Source of the DNA: Streptomyces sp. NBC_01351
GTDB taxonomy: Bacteria > Actinomycetota > Actinomycetes > Streptomycetales > Streptomycetaceae
DNA length: 64,000 nucleotides
Reading direction: 5' to 3'
Assembly (NCBI RefSeq): GCF_036237315.1
Contig: NZ_CP108356.1
Coordinates: 8,003,501-8,067,500 of the forward strand
Of this stretch, positions 9,057-18,458 are shown piece by piece. The notes under the pieces were generated by a model that did not search any database, was not told the origin of the DNA, and worked only from the letters and a program-made list of their open reading frames with translations. A program made the translations under genes and the position numbers. The first letter of the stretch is position 1. Every line of letters starts with the position of its first letter.

Positions 9057-9896
9057 TCAGCCGCCGGTGGCGAAGCCGGGGAAGAGGGTCATCCCACCGT
9101 CCACGAAGAGCGTGGTGCCCACGACGTAGTCCATGAGGTCGGAGGCGAGGGCGACGGCCGCGTGGGCGATGTCCTCGGGCTCACCGATGCGCTCGTACGG
9201 GATCAGCCGCAGCAGATCCTTCCGGGCGTCCTCCGTCTCCCACGCGTCCCGGTTGATCGGTGTCTTGATGGCTCCGGGAGCGATCGCGTTCACCCGGATC
9301 TTCTTGGGCGCGAGTTCCTGCGCCAGGGTCGCCATCAGCATCTGCACGCCCCCCTTGGAGGAGGCGTAGTTCGCGTGCCCCGCCCAGGGAATGACCTGGT
9401 GGACGGAGCTCATGCAGATGATCTTTCCGGCCGCACGGGACACCTCCGGGACGACGCCGCGCCGCAGGAACTCCTTCGTCGCTTCGCGAGCGCAGAGGAA
9501 CTGGCCGGTGAGGTTGACGTCCAGCACCTTCTGCCACTGGGCGAGCGTCATCTCCTCGAACGGGGCGTCGCGCTGCAGTCCGGCGTTGGCGACCAGGATG
9601 TCGATCGTGCCGAACTCCTGGACCATCCGGTCCATCATGGCCACGACCTGGTCTTCCTGGGACACGTCCGCCTCGTACGCGGCGGCGCGCACGCCGAACG
9701 AGGCGATTTCCGCGACCACTTTCTCGGCCTCTTCCGCGCCGGCCACGTAGTTCACGACCACATCGGCGCCGGCCCGGCCCAGGCCGATGGCCGTTGCCCT
9801 TCCGATTCCGCTGTTGGCACCGGTGACCAGCGCCTTCTGGCCCTTGAGCAGATGAGCGGGGATCACTCCCTGCGGTACATCCTCAGTGGAACTCAC
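9057..9896 (-). CDS. SDR oxidoreductase, glucose 1-dehydrogenase-like
   Basis: A 279-residue Rossmann-fold short-chain dehydrogenase. It has TGANSGIGRATAIGLG for cofactor binding (residues ~25-40), NAG in ILVANAGLQ, catalytic Ser in MSSVHQVIPW and the YASSK Tyr-Lys pair. The segments MSSVHQVIPW, APGAIKTPIN and FVDGGMTLFPGF closely follow the Bacillus glucose 1-dehydrogenase pattern (MSSVHEMIPW, GPGAMNTPIN, FADGGMTKYPSF), so oxidation of beta-glucose to gluconolactone is the best guess. The GTG at 9896 is chosen because GAGGAGG stands nine bases upstream; the longer frame to 10037 has no such site. It lies between the GMC oxidoreductase and cydA. Confidence 0.82.
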   Translation of the reverse strand: MSSTEDVPQGVIPAHLLKGQKALVTGANSGIGRATAIGLGRAGADVVVNYVAGAEEAEKVVAEIASFGVRAAAYEADVSQEDQVVAMMDRMVQEFGTIDILVANAGLQRDAPFEEMTLAQWQKVLDVNLTGQFLCAREATKEFLRRGVVPEVSRAAGKIICMSSVHQVIPWAGHANYASSKGGVQMLMATLAQELAPKKIRVNAIAPGAIKTPINRDAWETEDARKDLLRLIPYERIGEPEDIAHAAVALASDLMDYVVGTTLFVDGGMTLFPGFATGG

Positions 9897-10062
9897 GATC
9901 GACTGCCTCCTCGACTGCCCGGTCCGGATGCGGTCCGCCGGACCGCTGCCCGACAGAGTCCGAACGTCACGGAAGCACCCTCTTCGGAGATCAGCGGCCC
10001 AGGCGAGGCGCTCTTGGGCCACACGGCCGAGCATCACCCCCCGGTCGGAGCAAGCTCCGGGG

Positions 10063-11724
10063 TCAGCTCAGCCGTTCCACCAGGTGGTCGCCCACCCGCA
10101 GGGCGTTCGCGATCGCCGTGAGGGACGGGTTGACCGCGCCGATACTCGGGAAGAAGCTCGTGTCGACCACGTACAGGTTGTCGAGATCGTGGGCCTTGCA
10201 GTTCACGTCCAGCGCGGATGTGGCTGGGTCGTCGCCGAATCGTACGGTGCCGGCCTGGTGCGCCGTGGCGCCGATCGGCATGCCCTTGTGGAGGTAGATG
10301 CTGCGCGACAGGAGCTGGTGCTCGTGCATCCCCAGATGGCCGAGCATGCCCTGGAGTTTGTGCCGCAGGCGCTTCAGCCCCGCCATGTTGTTCTTCTCGT
10401 CGAGCACGAGACGGATGGTGCCGTCGCCGTCGACGGTGACCCGGTTGTCGGGGAGGGGAAGGTCCTCGCCGCACAGCCAGAAGTCGACCGCGTGGTGGGC
10501 CATGACTTCGAAGGGCATGTCGGGGGTCACGGCACCCGCCCAACGGGGCGCCTCACCATGGATCTGGTCGGAGTCCGACTTGCCGAGCATCTGGATGCCG
10601 CCCAGCGGGTAGTCCCAGTCGTCGGCACCGAGGTACCAGTCGTGCAGGGCCAGGGTCTTCTGGAACTTGGTGTCGTTGGGCTCCTTCGAAATGGCCATCA
10701 GCGCAAGGTTGTTGTGGCGCATGTAGTGCCGGCCGACCACATCGGAACTGTTGGCCAGCCCCCGGGGGTGGCGGTCGTTGGCCGAGGCCAGCAGCAGAAC
10801 CGCCGAGTTGACCGCCCCGCAGGCGACGACCACGATGTCCGCGGAGTAAGAGGCCTCGACCCCGTCCTCGCTCCGCGTCAGGACCGTGCTGACGCTACGT
10901 CCGGTCGGGTCGGTCTCCAACCGGACCACCCGGGAATTGGTGATCATTTCGACGTTCGGATGCCGCAGGGCAGGCTCCACGCAGATGACCTGGGCGTCCG
11001 ACTTGCCGCGTACCAGGCAGGGGAAGCCGTCCACGCGGTCGCAGCGGATGCAGACGCTGGACTCGGTCGCCCGCCCGTTCTCGTCCTGGCTCAGGTTGAC
11101 GCCGATGGGCAGGTGGAACGGGTGCATGCCCCGCTTCTCCAGATCGTCGCTCAGCTGCTGGATCCGTGGCTCGTGCTCGACCGGCGGGTAGGCGTACTGC
11201 GCGCTGTACGGCCCTTCCCACGGGTCCTCGCCGTGGCGTCCGTGGACCAGGTAGAGGTGCTCGGCCTCCGTGTAATAGGGCTCCAGGTCCTCGTACCGGA
11301 TCGGCCAGGCCGGCGACAGCCCGTCGTGGTGGCGGAGTTCCCCGAAGTCCTCGGGCCGCAGCCGGAAGAGGGCGGCGCCGTAGAACTTGGTGTTTCCCCC
11401 GACGTAGTAGTTGACCTCGGGCGGGAATTCGTCGCCGTGCTTGTCCAGCCAGAACTCCGGGGCACGGTACTTGCCCTTCACGAACACGGCGGTGGAGTCC
11501 CAGTTGTCCCGCTCGCGGGGGAGGTAGTCACCGCGTTCGAGGATGAGTACCCGTTTGCCGGACGGGGCGAGCCGGTGGGCGAGCGTACCGCCGCCGGCGC
11601 CCGAACCGATGATGACGACGTCGTAGTGCGGGGAGTCGCCCACGACGACCACCGTCCTTGCGCTCGTGGGCCCCGCCCTTTCGCCGGGCCCTGACTCCGC
11701 GCGCTGCCGGGACACGGCAGCCAC
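10063..11724 (-). CDS. GMC family FAD-dependent oxidoreductase
   Basis: A 553-residue flavoprotein with an N-terminal FAD motif (VVIIGSGAGGGTLAHRLA, near residue 35). It has the substrate-binding stretch VGGNTKFYGAALFRLRPEDF and a GMC C-terminal domain with GATAHQAGTVRFG and a closing NPSLTAIANALRVGDHL. It carries the usual catalytic-site histidine and asparagine. The family oxidises alcohols and sugars (choline, glucose, gluconate, fructose). The neighbouring glucose dehydrogenase, gluconokinase and mutarotase favour a sugar or sugar-acid substrate, which is inference. There is no signal peptide. The start is uncertain: GTG codons around 11650 would remove a nonconserved N-terminal tail of about 25 residues. 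Confidence 0.85.
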   Translation of the reverse strand: MAAVSRQRAESGPGERAGPTSARTVVVVGDSPHYDVVIIGSGAGGGTLAHRLAPSGKRVLILERGDYLPRERDNWDSTAVFVKGKYRAPEFWLDKHGDEFPPEVNYYVGGNTKFYGAALFRLRPEDFGELRHHDGLSPAWPIRYEDLEPYYTEAEHLYLVHGRHGEDPWEGPYSAQYAYPPVEHEPRIQQLSDDLEKRGMHPFHLPIGVNLSQDENGRATESSVCIRCDRVDGFPCLVRGKSDAQVICVEPALRHPNVEMITNSRVVRLETDPTGRSVSTVLTRSEDGVEASYSADIVVVACGAVNSAVLLLASANDRHPRGLANSSDVVGRHYMRHNNLALMAISKEPNDTKFQKTLALHDWYLGADDWDYPLGGIQMLGKSDSDQIHGEAPRWAGAVTPDMPFEVMAHHAVDFWLCGEDLPLPDNRVTVDGDGTIRLVLDEKNNMAGLKRLRHKLQGMLGHLGMHEHQLLSRSIYLHKGMPIGATAHQAGTVRFGDDPATSALDVNCKAHDLDNLYVVDTSFFPSIGAVNPSLTAIANALRVGDHLVERLS

Positions 11725-11791
11725 CCCACCTCTTCGAACGTATCCCCCCTTCCCGTGTGCGGCGACCGGGAGGGTTTCACGCCCATGGGCG

Positions 11792-12706
11792 TCACAGAAC
11801 GGCGATCGGGTTCACGGGCGAGCCGGTGGCCGACGGGAGCCGGAGCGGCGCGATCACGCACAGAAACGACCACCGGCCCGTGCGTGCGCACGTCTCGGTC
11901 AAGTCCTCGAACTGCAGGTAGTCCATCAGATGCAGTCCCATGGCATGCATGGCCAGCACGTGCACGGGAAAGTCGATCCCGGCCACCGCGCTGGGGGCGG
12001 TGTCGTGGTTACCGTCCGCGCCCAGCACGGAGACCTGCCGCTCGGCCAGGAACCGCACGGCCGTGGGATGAAGGCCGGCCCGGGCCCGCGCGGCGTTCCA
12101 CGCCCCGAGCTCCCGGCGCCGTAGGCGATGCCCCACTCGTACGAACAGCATGTCCCCCGGCCGGATCCGGACCCCTTGGGCCGCCTCAGCCGCGGTCAGG
12201 TCATCGGCGGTCACGTGATCCCCTGGCTCCAGCCAGGGCACGCCCCGCAGCCGCGGAACGTCCAGGAGCACGCCACGGCCGACGATTCCGTCCCAGACGA
12301 CCTCGACGGAGAGCGCACGGGCTCCCTCGGGCGTCACGGTGCTCGCCGGCACGCCGTTGTAGAGCTCCCCGTCGAACAGCACATGGCACAGCGCGTCGAG
12401 ATGACTGTCCGCGTCCCCGTGCACGTTCATCGCGAACCGGTCGCGGGCGAAGTGCAGCCCGCCGGCACCGGTCTCACCGGCGGCGGGGGCGATCATCCGG
12501 TGGTGTGCGGGGTCGGGATTGTCCGGGCCGGGCAGGGTTTCGATGGGCGCGGCCAGGGACACCGTGAGTCCGGAGCGGACCTCGGCGGCGGCGGCCACCA
12601 CCCGCTCGGACGTCAGGTGGCCGAGCGTACCGCGCCGGTCGCCCGGGGGACGCGGGCTCCTGTCGCGCAGCTCCTCGTACAACGCACGAAAGGCGTCATC
12701 GGTCAT
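11792..12706 (-). CDS. Cyclase family protein (kynurenine formamidase-like metal hydrolase)
   Basis: About 304 residues. The stretch NVHGDADSHLDALCHVLF near residue 95 matches the HxGTHxDxxxH-type metal-binding motif of the cyclase/formamidase family (PF04199). GLHLMDYLQFEDL near the C-terminus is another conserved block of the actinobacterial subgroup. Family members hydrolyse amides, esters or lactones with a divalent metal. In this cluster a role in opening a sugar lactone is conceivable but unproven. The ATG at 12706 sits 32 bases after the stop of the kinase-epimerase gene; a start at 12769 would overlap that gene and add nonconserved sequence. Confidence 0.8.
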   Translation of the reverse strand: MTDDAFRALYEELRDRSPRPPGDRRGTLGHLTSERVVAAAAEVRSGLTVSLAAPIETLPGPDNPDPAHHRMIAPAAGETGAGGLHFARDRFAMNVHGDADSHLDALCHVLFDGELYNGVPASTVTPEGARALSVEVVWDGIVGRGVLLDVPRLRGVPWLEPGDHVTADDLTAAEAAQGVRIRPGDMLFVRVGHRLRRRELGAWNAARARAGLHPTAVRFLAERQVSVLGADGNHDTAPSAVAGIDFPVHVLAMHAMGLHLMDYLQFEDLTETCARTGRWSFLCVIAPLRLPSATGSPVNPIAVL

Positions 12707-12738
12707 GGGCCTCGGCGTTGACGGCCCGGTGTCCGGGG

Positions 12739-14256
12739 TCACCAGGACCCCCACGGGGCCAGGCCCCACCGGAAGACGTGGCTGCCGCCCGGTTCCAGGA
12801 CGGTGAGCGCCGTGCCACTGCGGAAGGCGTCGGCCGGACAGGACATCGGCTCGATGGCGACGCCGCGCCGACGCCGCCCGGGCTCCGACAGCGTGTCCCC
12901 GGTGTAGACCTGCACGTACCGGATGCCCTCGAGGAGCCGTACGTCGATGCCGCGGAGCCCCGAAGGGTGCACCAGCCGAACCACGCAGTGGCCGGCGGGG
13001 TCCCGGTCGAGCCCCGTGTAGGCGGTGTCCAGTCGTTGCTCGCCGATGGGCCGGGCGATGCGGAAGTCGTACGCCGTGCCGTCGACCGGCTCCTCACCGG
13101 TCGGCAGGCCGTGTTCGTCGGTACTGAGCCGGTGGCGGGCCGGCACGGTCAGCAGCGCGGTGTCCACCAATTCGGTGCCCACGGTCAGATAGGGGTGCTG
13201 GCCCACGCCGTAGGGTGCGGCCGCGTCCCCCACGTTGGTGGTGGTGACGGTGGTCTCGAGCCCCTCCCGGCCAAGCCGGTACTCGGCGGCGACCTCCAGC
13301 TGGTAAGGGTATCCAGGCTGAGGGAAGAGGACGGTGCCCACCGTGACCGCGTCCTCGCTGCGGGCGAGCAGCTGCCACGCCACCCACCTCAGGAGCCCGT
13401 GGATCGCATTGTTGTTCTCCGGTTCGGTCAGCGGGAGTTGCAGGTCTTCAGCCCCGAACCGATAGCGCCCGCCGTCCACCCGGTTCGGCCAGGGCACGAG
13501 AAGCTGCCCCCGTCCGCCGGTGATCCTCTCGTCGGCGGCGAATCCGTCCAGAAGCGGCCGCCCGCCCACCTCGTAGTGGCGCAGGGCGCCGCCCAGCTCG
13601 ACCACCACCGCCGCCTGCGCACCGTGGCGCAGCCGCCACTGTTCTCCTGATGCTGTGGGGGGCATGTGCGGCTCCTCGGTCGGTACGGCGTAGAGCTGGG
13701 CGACGACGGCTGCGACAACGGCTTCCGGGGGCTGGTCGACGCCCACCACACAGGCGTGCTCGTCGGGCTCTGGCTCCTGGAGGTCGGCGAACTGACTGTC
13801 CAGCAGCTCTGCGGGGAAGAAGTGGCCGTGCCTGGACAGCAGCCGGGAGCGGATGAGTTGCCGTGAACCGTGCAGATGGACCAGACGTACTTCGGGCCGT
13901 CCCCCGGCCAGTTGGTCCCGGTAGGCGCGCTTGAGCGCGGAACAAGCCACGACAGCGGGTTCCCGCGCTGCGATCCGCCGGTCGATCCATGCCTCGAGGG
14001 CAGCCAGCCACGGGCGTCTGTCCTCGTCGGTCAGAGCCTCGCCGGCCGCCATCCTGGCCCGGTTCGCCGGGGTGTGGAAGTCGTCGGCGTCCCTGTGCGC
14101 CCAGCCGAGCCGGTCGGCCAGCAGCAGCGCCACCGTGGACTTCCCCGACCCCGCCACGCCTGTCACGAGCACCACGGTTGCGGGCACCTTCGTGCCGAGG
14201 GCTTCCGGCTCGTGCGGCGGTCCCCGCATGGGCTCGCGCACGTGGTGACGCGCCAT
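12739..14256 (-). CDS. Gluconokinase / aldose 1-epimerase fusion
   Basis: A 505-residue two-domain protein. Residues ~25-190 are a GntK-type gluconokinase: Walker A GVAGSGKST at 33-41, DADDFHTPANRARMAAGEAL, ACSALKRAYRDQL and SRHGHFFPAELLDSQF. Residues ~200-505 are a GalM/aldose-1-epimerase fold (VPWPNRVDGGRYRFG, NNAIHGLLR, GVGQHPYL, GVAIEPMSCPADAF). The ATG at 14256 has AAGGAGG five bases upstream, which rules out the longer frame. At the junction, an internal ATG at 13665 (Met198) is itself preceded by GAGGAG at ideal spacing, so the epimerase may also be made alone. The two activities act on glucose-to-gluconate metabolism, consistent with the adjacent dehydrogenases. Confidence 0.83.
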   Translation of the reverse strand: MARHHVREPMRGPPHEPEALGTKVPATVVLVTGVAGSGKSTVALLLADRLGWAHRDADDFHTPANRARMAAGEALTDEDRRPWLAALEAWIDRRIAAREPAVVACSALKRAYRDQLAGGRPEVRLVHLHGSRQLIRSRLLSRHGHFFPAELLDSQFADLQEPEPDEHACVVGVDQPPEAVVAAVVAQLYAVPTEEPHMPPTASGEQWRLRHGAQAAVVVELGGALRHYEVGGRPLLDGFAADERITGGRGQLLVPWPNRVDGGRYRFGAEDLQLPLTEPENNNAIHGLLRWVAWQLLARSEDAVTVGTVLFPQPGYPYQLEVAAEYRLGREGLETTVTTTNVGDAAAPYGVGQHPYLTVGTELVDTALLTVPARHRLSTDEHGLPTGEEPVDGTAYDFRIARPIGEQRLDTAYTGLDRDPAGHCVVRLVHPSGLRGIDVRLLEGIRYVQVYTGDTLSEPGRRRRGVAIEPMSCPADAFRSGTALTVLEPGGSHVFRWGLAPWGSW

Positions 14257-14364
14257 GCGGCCTCCTTCGTGCGGTGCCACCGGCCGGTCCCGTCTCCGGC
14301 CGGGTACTTCCACTCTCGGTACGCGCAGTCCGCGGCGCACCTCGGCCACCGTGCGGGGGCGACC

Positions 14365-15843
14365 TCAGGCGGAGCCGGACGGGCCGGCGGCAGGGGGATG
14401 CGCGGTCTGCGGTTCCGCGGGTTTGCCCACCGGTGGAACGGCGGATCCGGGCGGCAGCAACTGGGTCGTCACAAAAGCCACGACGGCCGCCAGGATCACC
14501 ACGGGAACCATGGCGACGCTGCCGAGCACCAGGACGACGAGCACGATGCTGCTGACCGGCAGCCGCAAGGCACTGGTCGTCGCGGCCGCCATGCCCGCGG
14601 CCATTCCCGGTACGACCCCCAGGCCCGGCAGGGGCGCGAGCAGCACGCCCACGGCGCAGCCCAGGAACAGCGAGGGGAACACCGGGCCGCCTCGCAGGCT
14701 GCCCAGGCACAACGAGTAGGCCACTCCCGTGCAGAGCAGTACGGCGATCAGGGCCCCGACCCCCCAGGAATGCGGATCGGCGGCCATCCGGCTCAGCGTC
14801 GCCTGGCCGGAAGACGCCACGTCCGCGGGCGACCGGCCGGTGGTGAGCGCGTACACAGCGGCGCAGGCGCCTGCTGCCAGGGCAGACAGGGTCGTATGGA
14901 CGACGGGACGCTTCGCGACGAACCGCGCGGTCATCCGGCCCCCTCCCATGATCAGATGAACGACGACACCAATGGCCACTGCCATCAGGACCGCCCAGAC
15001 CACGTCTCCGGCATCGAGCCGCGGAGCGGGCACGCCCACTTTCACCGAGAGGCTGGTCGCACTGAATCCGGTCCAGCGGCCGAAGCCGGTGAACACGAGT
15101 GAGCCCACCCCGCTCGACAAGAGCGCGGGCAGCATGACCGCGAACAGCTGTGGCCCGCCCACCCCGGCCACCTCGATGAGCATCACCCCCGCGATGAGCG
15201 GATTTCCGAAGATCACCGCGACTGCAGCCGCTGCTCCTGCCGCGCCCAGGAGTGCCGTGCTCTTGGCGGTCGCCGGCACCCGCGCCAGATCCCTGAAGAG
15301 CAGGGCCAGGCCGCCGCCGAGGGCGATCAACGGCGCCTCCGGTCCGAGCGTGGCTCCGAGGGGAAGACTGATCACGGCGGCGAGGATCACGCCGGGCAGG
15401 GCCCGCGGCGTGATCCCGCCCGTGTGCAGTCCCGAGGCGGGGATGTGGCCTCCGGCGCCGGGCAGGTGGGTGACCACGAGCCCGACGGCCGCGCCGGCCA
15501 CGAGCAGCAACGGCAGCGGCCACCACCACGGCGGGGCGCCCCACCCCAGAGCCTCAGGTAGATCGCCCCACATCAGGTGTTCCAGCTTGTGGAGTGCGAC
15601 CAGGAACCAGAAAGCCACCAGCGACACCGGAACACCGATGAGGGCACAGAACACGAGCGCCTTCAGATAGCCGGGGCTGCGCAGCAGTTCACGCAGCCGG
15701 TCCGCCTCTTCGGGTTGTGTCCCCCCGCCAGGCCCCGCGGGGCGCGGATCCGACGCCGTCATCCGACGTGTCCCGTCTCGGTTCTGCACGTCATCACGGC
15801 TGTGCGGGCGATGCCACGAGGGGGTCCGGGCATGTTCGCTCAT
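14365..15843 (-). CDS. ClC family chloride channel/transporter
   Basis: A 492-residue membrane protein with ten or more hydrophobic helices. It has the three anion-selectivity signatures in degenerate actinobacterial form: GAGGHIPASG, LGPEAPLIALGGG and RGGPVFPSLFLG. ClC proteins move chloride, alone or in exchange with protons. No CBS domain follows. GGGAG abuts the ATG at 15843; a second ATG at 15762 is possible, since the first ~40 residues are hydrophilic and nonconserved. It lies 108 bases upstream of the kinase-epimerase gene on the same strand. Confidence 0.87.
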   Translation of the reverse strand: MSEHARTPSWHRPHSRDDVQNRDGTRRMTASDPRPAGPGGGTQPEEADRLRELLRSPGYLKALVFCALIGVPVSLVAFWFLVALHKLEHLMWGDLPEALGWGAPPWWWPLPLLLVAGAAVGLVVTHLPGAGGHIPASGLHTGGITPRALPGVILAAVISLPLGATLGPEAPLIALGGGLALLFRDLARVPATAKSTALLGAAGAAAAVAVIFGNPLIAGVMLIEVAGVGGPQLFAVMLPALLSSGVGSLVFTGFGRWTGFSATSLSVKVGVPAPRLDAGDVVWAVLMAVAIGVVVHLIMGGGRMTARFVAKRPVVHTTLSALAAGACAAVYALTTGRSPADVASSGQATLSRMAADPHSWGVGALIAVLLCTGVAYSLCLGSLRGGPVFPSLFLGCAVGVLLAPLPGLGVVPGMAAGMAAATTSALRLPVSSIVLVVLVLGSVAMVPVVILAAVVAFVTTQLLPPGSAVPPVGKPAEPQTAHPPAAGPSGSA

Positions 15844-15897
15844 CTCCCAGGGGGTGCGGGTGGACCGTAGCGGACCGGGTTCGCCCGGCTGGAGTCT

Positions 15898-16431
15898 TCA
15901 GGCGACGGCCGGTTCGGCGGGAGCCGTCGTCGACTCTGCCGCGTCCGGCGAGGCCGGCAGGGCCCGGACGGGGGTGCGGCCGTTCGCCGCCAACTGGGCG
16001 CCGATGCCGTCGTGACCCTCCTCACGAGCGGATTGCGGTCTGGGCCGTACCCACAGCCCGTGGTCCAGGGGCGCTCGCCACGACACACGGCGACGGACCG
16101 ACCTCCAGAGCCATTGCAGCATCCGGCCGGAGGCTTCGCATGTCCGGACGGAACTGCATGGCGGCCACGGTCTCCGGCGCGAAGAACGCCGGCGGCCAGG
16201 TCCCGGGTGTCGGTGGGAAGTTCAGCGCAGCAGTGCGGCGACGGCAGCCGCCGGTTTGGTCGCGTCGGGTTCGTCGCCGGTGATCAGATCCGCGTATACG
16301 AAGGACTCGCCGATGCGGGTGATGACGTATGTACGCGAGGTCCGGGAGTTCCATGGCCCCCGAGTCGAAAGGTACCTGTCGTCCGATGGCACAGCTTCGA
16401 TCCCATAGTCCCTAGCGCCGCCCTGCTCCGA
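15898..16431 (-). pseudogene. Coding-like remnants cut off next to the IS5-type element
   Basis: Two stretches read as real protein on the minus strand but lack proper starts. One, 16431-16222, encodes ~69 residues ending RIGESFVYADLITGDEPDA ... AALLR and begins right beside the transposase region. The other ends at 15898 and reads GHDGIGAQLAANGRTPVRAL. Both have the codon bias of neighbouring genes. No family was recognised. The likely explanation is host genes truncated by the adjacent insertion. Confidence 0.4.
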
Positions 16432-16632
16432 TCATGATCACTGGAGGCAAGGCTTCGGTTTGTCTGGGGCTGATGAGGCTGGTGTGAATGACGGTGCAGA
16501 AGTAGCGGTTCCGACACCGTGTTGGCCTGGCTGCTCCTGTTTGGTCCCAAGACGCGGGGTTGTGAGCCGTGTGCTTCGGGCGCCGGTATCCGCGCCCGGG
16601 CCTGCCAGGCGGTTGGTGGGTAGCCCCGATCC

Positions 16633-17473
16633 ATGCCTGAACGCCGCCGATACCCGAGTGATTTGTCCGATGCCCGGTGGGAGCTGGTCGAGCCGGTCCT
16701 GACCGCGTGGCGGTCCGAGCGCCGCGGCCGGGGCCTGGACACCGGCCGGCCGCCCGACCACGACCTTCGGAGTCTGCTCGACGCGGTCCTCTACGTGAAC
16801 CGGACCGGCATCCCCTGGCGCTACCTGCCGCACGACTACCCGCACTGGAACACCGTCTACGCCTACTTCGCCCGCTGGCAGGAGGAAGGCGTCTTCGATC
16901 AGCTCAACACCCCGCTCCGCCGCCAAGTACGCAGGCAGGAGGGCCGAGGCGACGAACCGACCGCATGCGTCATCGACTCCCAGAGCATCAAAACCTCCAC
17001 CAACCGCCCCCGCCTCCGGGCAGGGCATCGACGCCGGCAAGAAGATCGTGGGGCGGAAGCGGAGCATCGTCATCGACACCGTCGGACTCCTCCTCGGAGT
17101 CCTGGTCACCGCGGCAAGCGTGCAGGACTCGATCGCCGGCCAAACCCTCATCGAGCGGATCGCTGCCGAGCATCCCACCGTCCGCAAGACCTGGGTCGAC
17201 GGCGGCTACCGCCAGCACCTCGTCGGGCACGCCGCCACCCTCGGCATCGACATGCACATCGTCCGCCGCGACCCCACCACCAGGGGATTCACCGTCCTGC
17301 CACGACGCTGGACCGTCGAACGCACGCTGGGATGGCTGATGAACCACCGCCGCCTGGCCCGCGACTACGAAGCCCACCCACACCGCTCCGAAGTCATGAT
17401 CCACCTCGCGATGATCAACCTCATGACCCGCAGACTCACCTCCGAATCCACCCCCACATGGCGCGGAGCGTGA
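16633..17473 (+). pseudogene. IS5-family transposase, frameshifted
   Basis: The first frame (from ATG 16633) reads like the N-terminal half of an IS5/IS427-type DDE transposase: YPSDLSDARWELVEPVL, TGIPWRYLPHDYPHWNTVY, CVIDSQSIKTSTN. The second frame, one base later, resumes with GQGIDAGKKIVGRKRSIVID and ends with the conserved RRWTVERTLGWLMNHRRLARDY at 17473. The break falls in AACCGCCCCCGCC near 17005; one extra C explains it, since removal restores the typical TNxPAxxQGIDAGKK text. The change is in the +1 direction, not the -1 slip known for some IS5 relatives, so mutation is likelier than programmed shifting. Terminal inverted repeats were not identified. Confidence 0.85.
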
Positions 17474-17568
17474 ACCACATCGAACGCGGCAATCCGGGAT
17501 GAAACAGCGGGATGTCAGTCCCCGCCGTTACCGTTCTGCCATTCACGATCTTCAGGGAGGGTGGCTCA

Positions 17569-18042
17569 ATGGGTGCCAGCGGATGGGACTACATCACCAG
17601 CTACGACAGCGATGTTGAGGCGGCCTTGGGCACCTTGCAGGCCAAGGTGTTTCAGGAGGAGTACGGCGACGGTGCCCGCTACCGAAGCCTGCAGGACCTG
17701 TACGCGGACGAGGAGTTCATGGGCACGGAAGGCACCCATACGATCCTCGACATCGACAGGGTTGTTGCCACGGATGACCCGCCGACGCGGTCCGGTATCG
17801 CTGACTACGGAACCCTGCGCCGTCTGGCACTCAGCCGCGTGGTGCACCACTTCGGCACCGACCGCCCGACGGTAGAGCAGTACAAAGAGCTCGCTGCCCG
17901 TGCCAATGAGGCTGCGAGTCATGAGGAGTACAAGCGGAGCCTTCTCGGCGAGTGTCAGATGCGATGGACCGGCTACTACATCGTCCTCCACGCCGATGAC
18001 AGGCCGACTCACCTGGGAATTTTCGGCTTCTCCGGAGACTAG
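17569..18042 (+). CDS. Hypothetical protein (157 aa)
   Basis: Cytosolic, acidic protein beginning MGASGWDYITSYDSDVEAAL. No domain was recognised; the text resembles small conserved Streptomyces hypotheticals. AGGGAGG lies about eight bases before the ATG at 17569, so this start is preferred over the GTG-type start at 17512. It sits between a transposase pseudogene and another transposase fragment, in a region rearranged by insertion sequences. Confidence 0.65.
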   Translation: MGASGWDYITSYDSDVEAALGTLQAKVFQEEYGDGARYRSLQDLYADEEFMGTEGTHTILDIDRVVATDDPPTRSGIADYGTLRRLALSRVVHHFGTDRPTVEQYKELAARANEAASHEEYKRSLLGECQMRWTGYYIVLHADDRPTHLGIFGFSGD

Positions 18043-18054
18043 GGCCGTTGATGT

Positions 18055-18246
18055 GGACATGGGGCGGGACCACCGGCAGGTGATCGACGGGATTCTGCAC
18101 AGGGTGCGGACCGGCGTGACTTGCCGGAACGGTTCGGGCCGTGGAAGGCGTTCTATGAACGCCATCGGTTGTGGTCGGCCGGCGGGACGTGGGAACGCCT
18201 GCTCACGGACGTCAGCGGGCGCAGGCGCGTCGTAGCCCCTGCGACG
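18055..18246 (+). pseudogene. IS5-type transposase N-terminal fragment
   Basis: GRDHRQVIDGILHRVRTGV followed in another frame by LPERFGPWKAFYERHRLWS and GTWERLLTDV is the usual N-terminal region of Streptomyces IS5 transposases. About ten bases coding QWR appear to be deleted between the two pieces at ~18117, and the catalytic domain is missing. It is a different lineage from the 16.6 kb element. Confidence 0.75.
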
Positions 18247-18458
18247 GACGGACCGCAGCACAAGCGGGTCCGAGTTGAGGCCGAAACCGCTGTCCGGGAG
18301 ACGGTTGCCGGCCAGGCCCCATCGCCCCATGTGATGCTCGCTGACTGGCGCCTCGACCTCCACAACCCGGTGACCTGCCCGGGCAGGGCAGGGCACCAGG
18401 CCTTGTCTGACAAATAATCATCCGACCGACGGACGGGCCGCCGATATCCTCCCGGGAC

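Noticed and set aside
13448..15544. 698-codon minus-strand frame across the ClC and kinase genes
   Set aside because: Arg/Gly/Pro-rich shadow in another frame of two well-recognised genes.
16633..17473. Programmed frameshifting in the IS5 transposase
   Set aside because: The shift is +1 and explained by one extra C; no slippery heptamer for a -1 event is at the junction.
18374..18387. 14-base palindrome CCTGCCCGGGCAGG
   Set aside because: Made only of G/C-rich symmetrical text common in this genome type, with no gene end nearby to serve.
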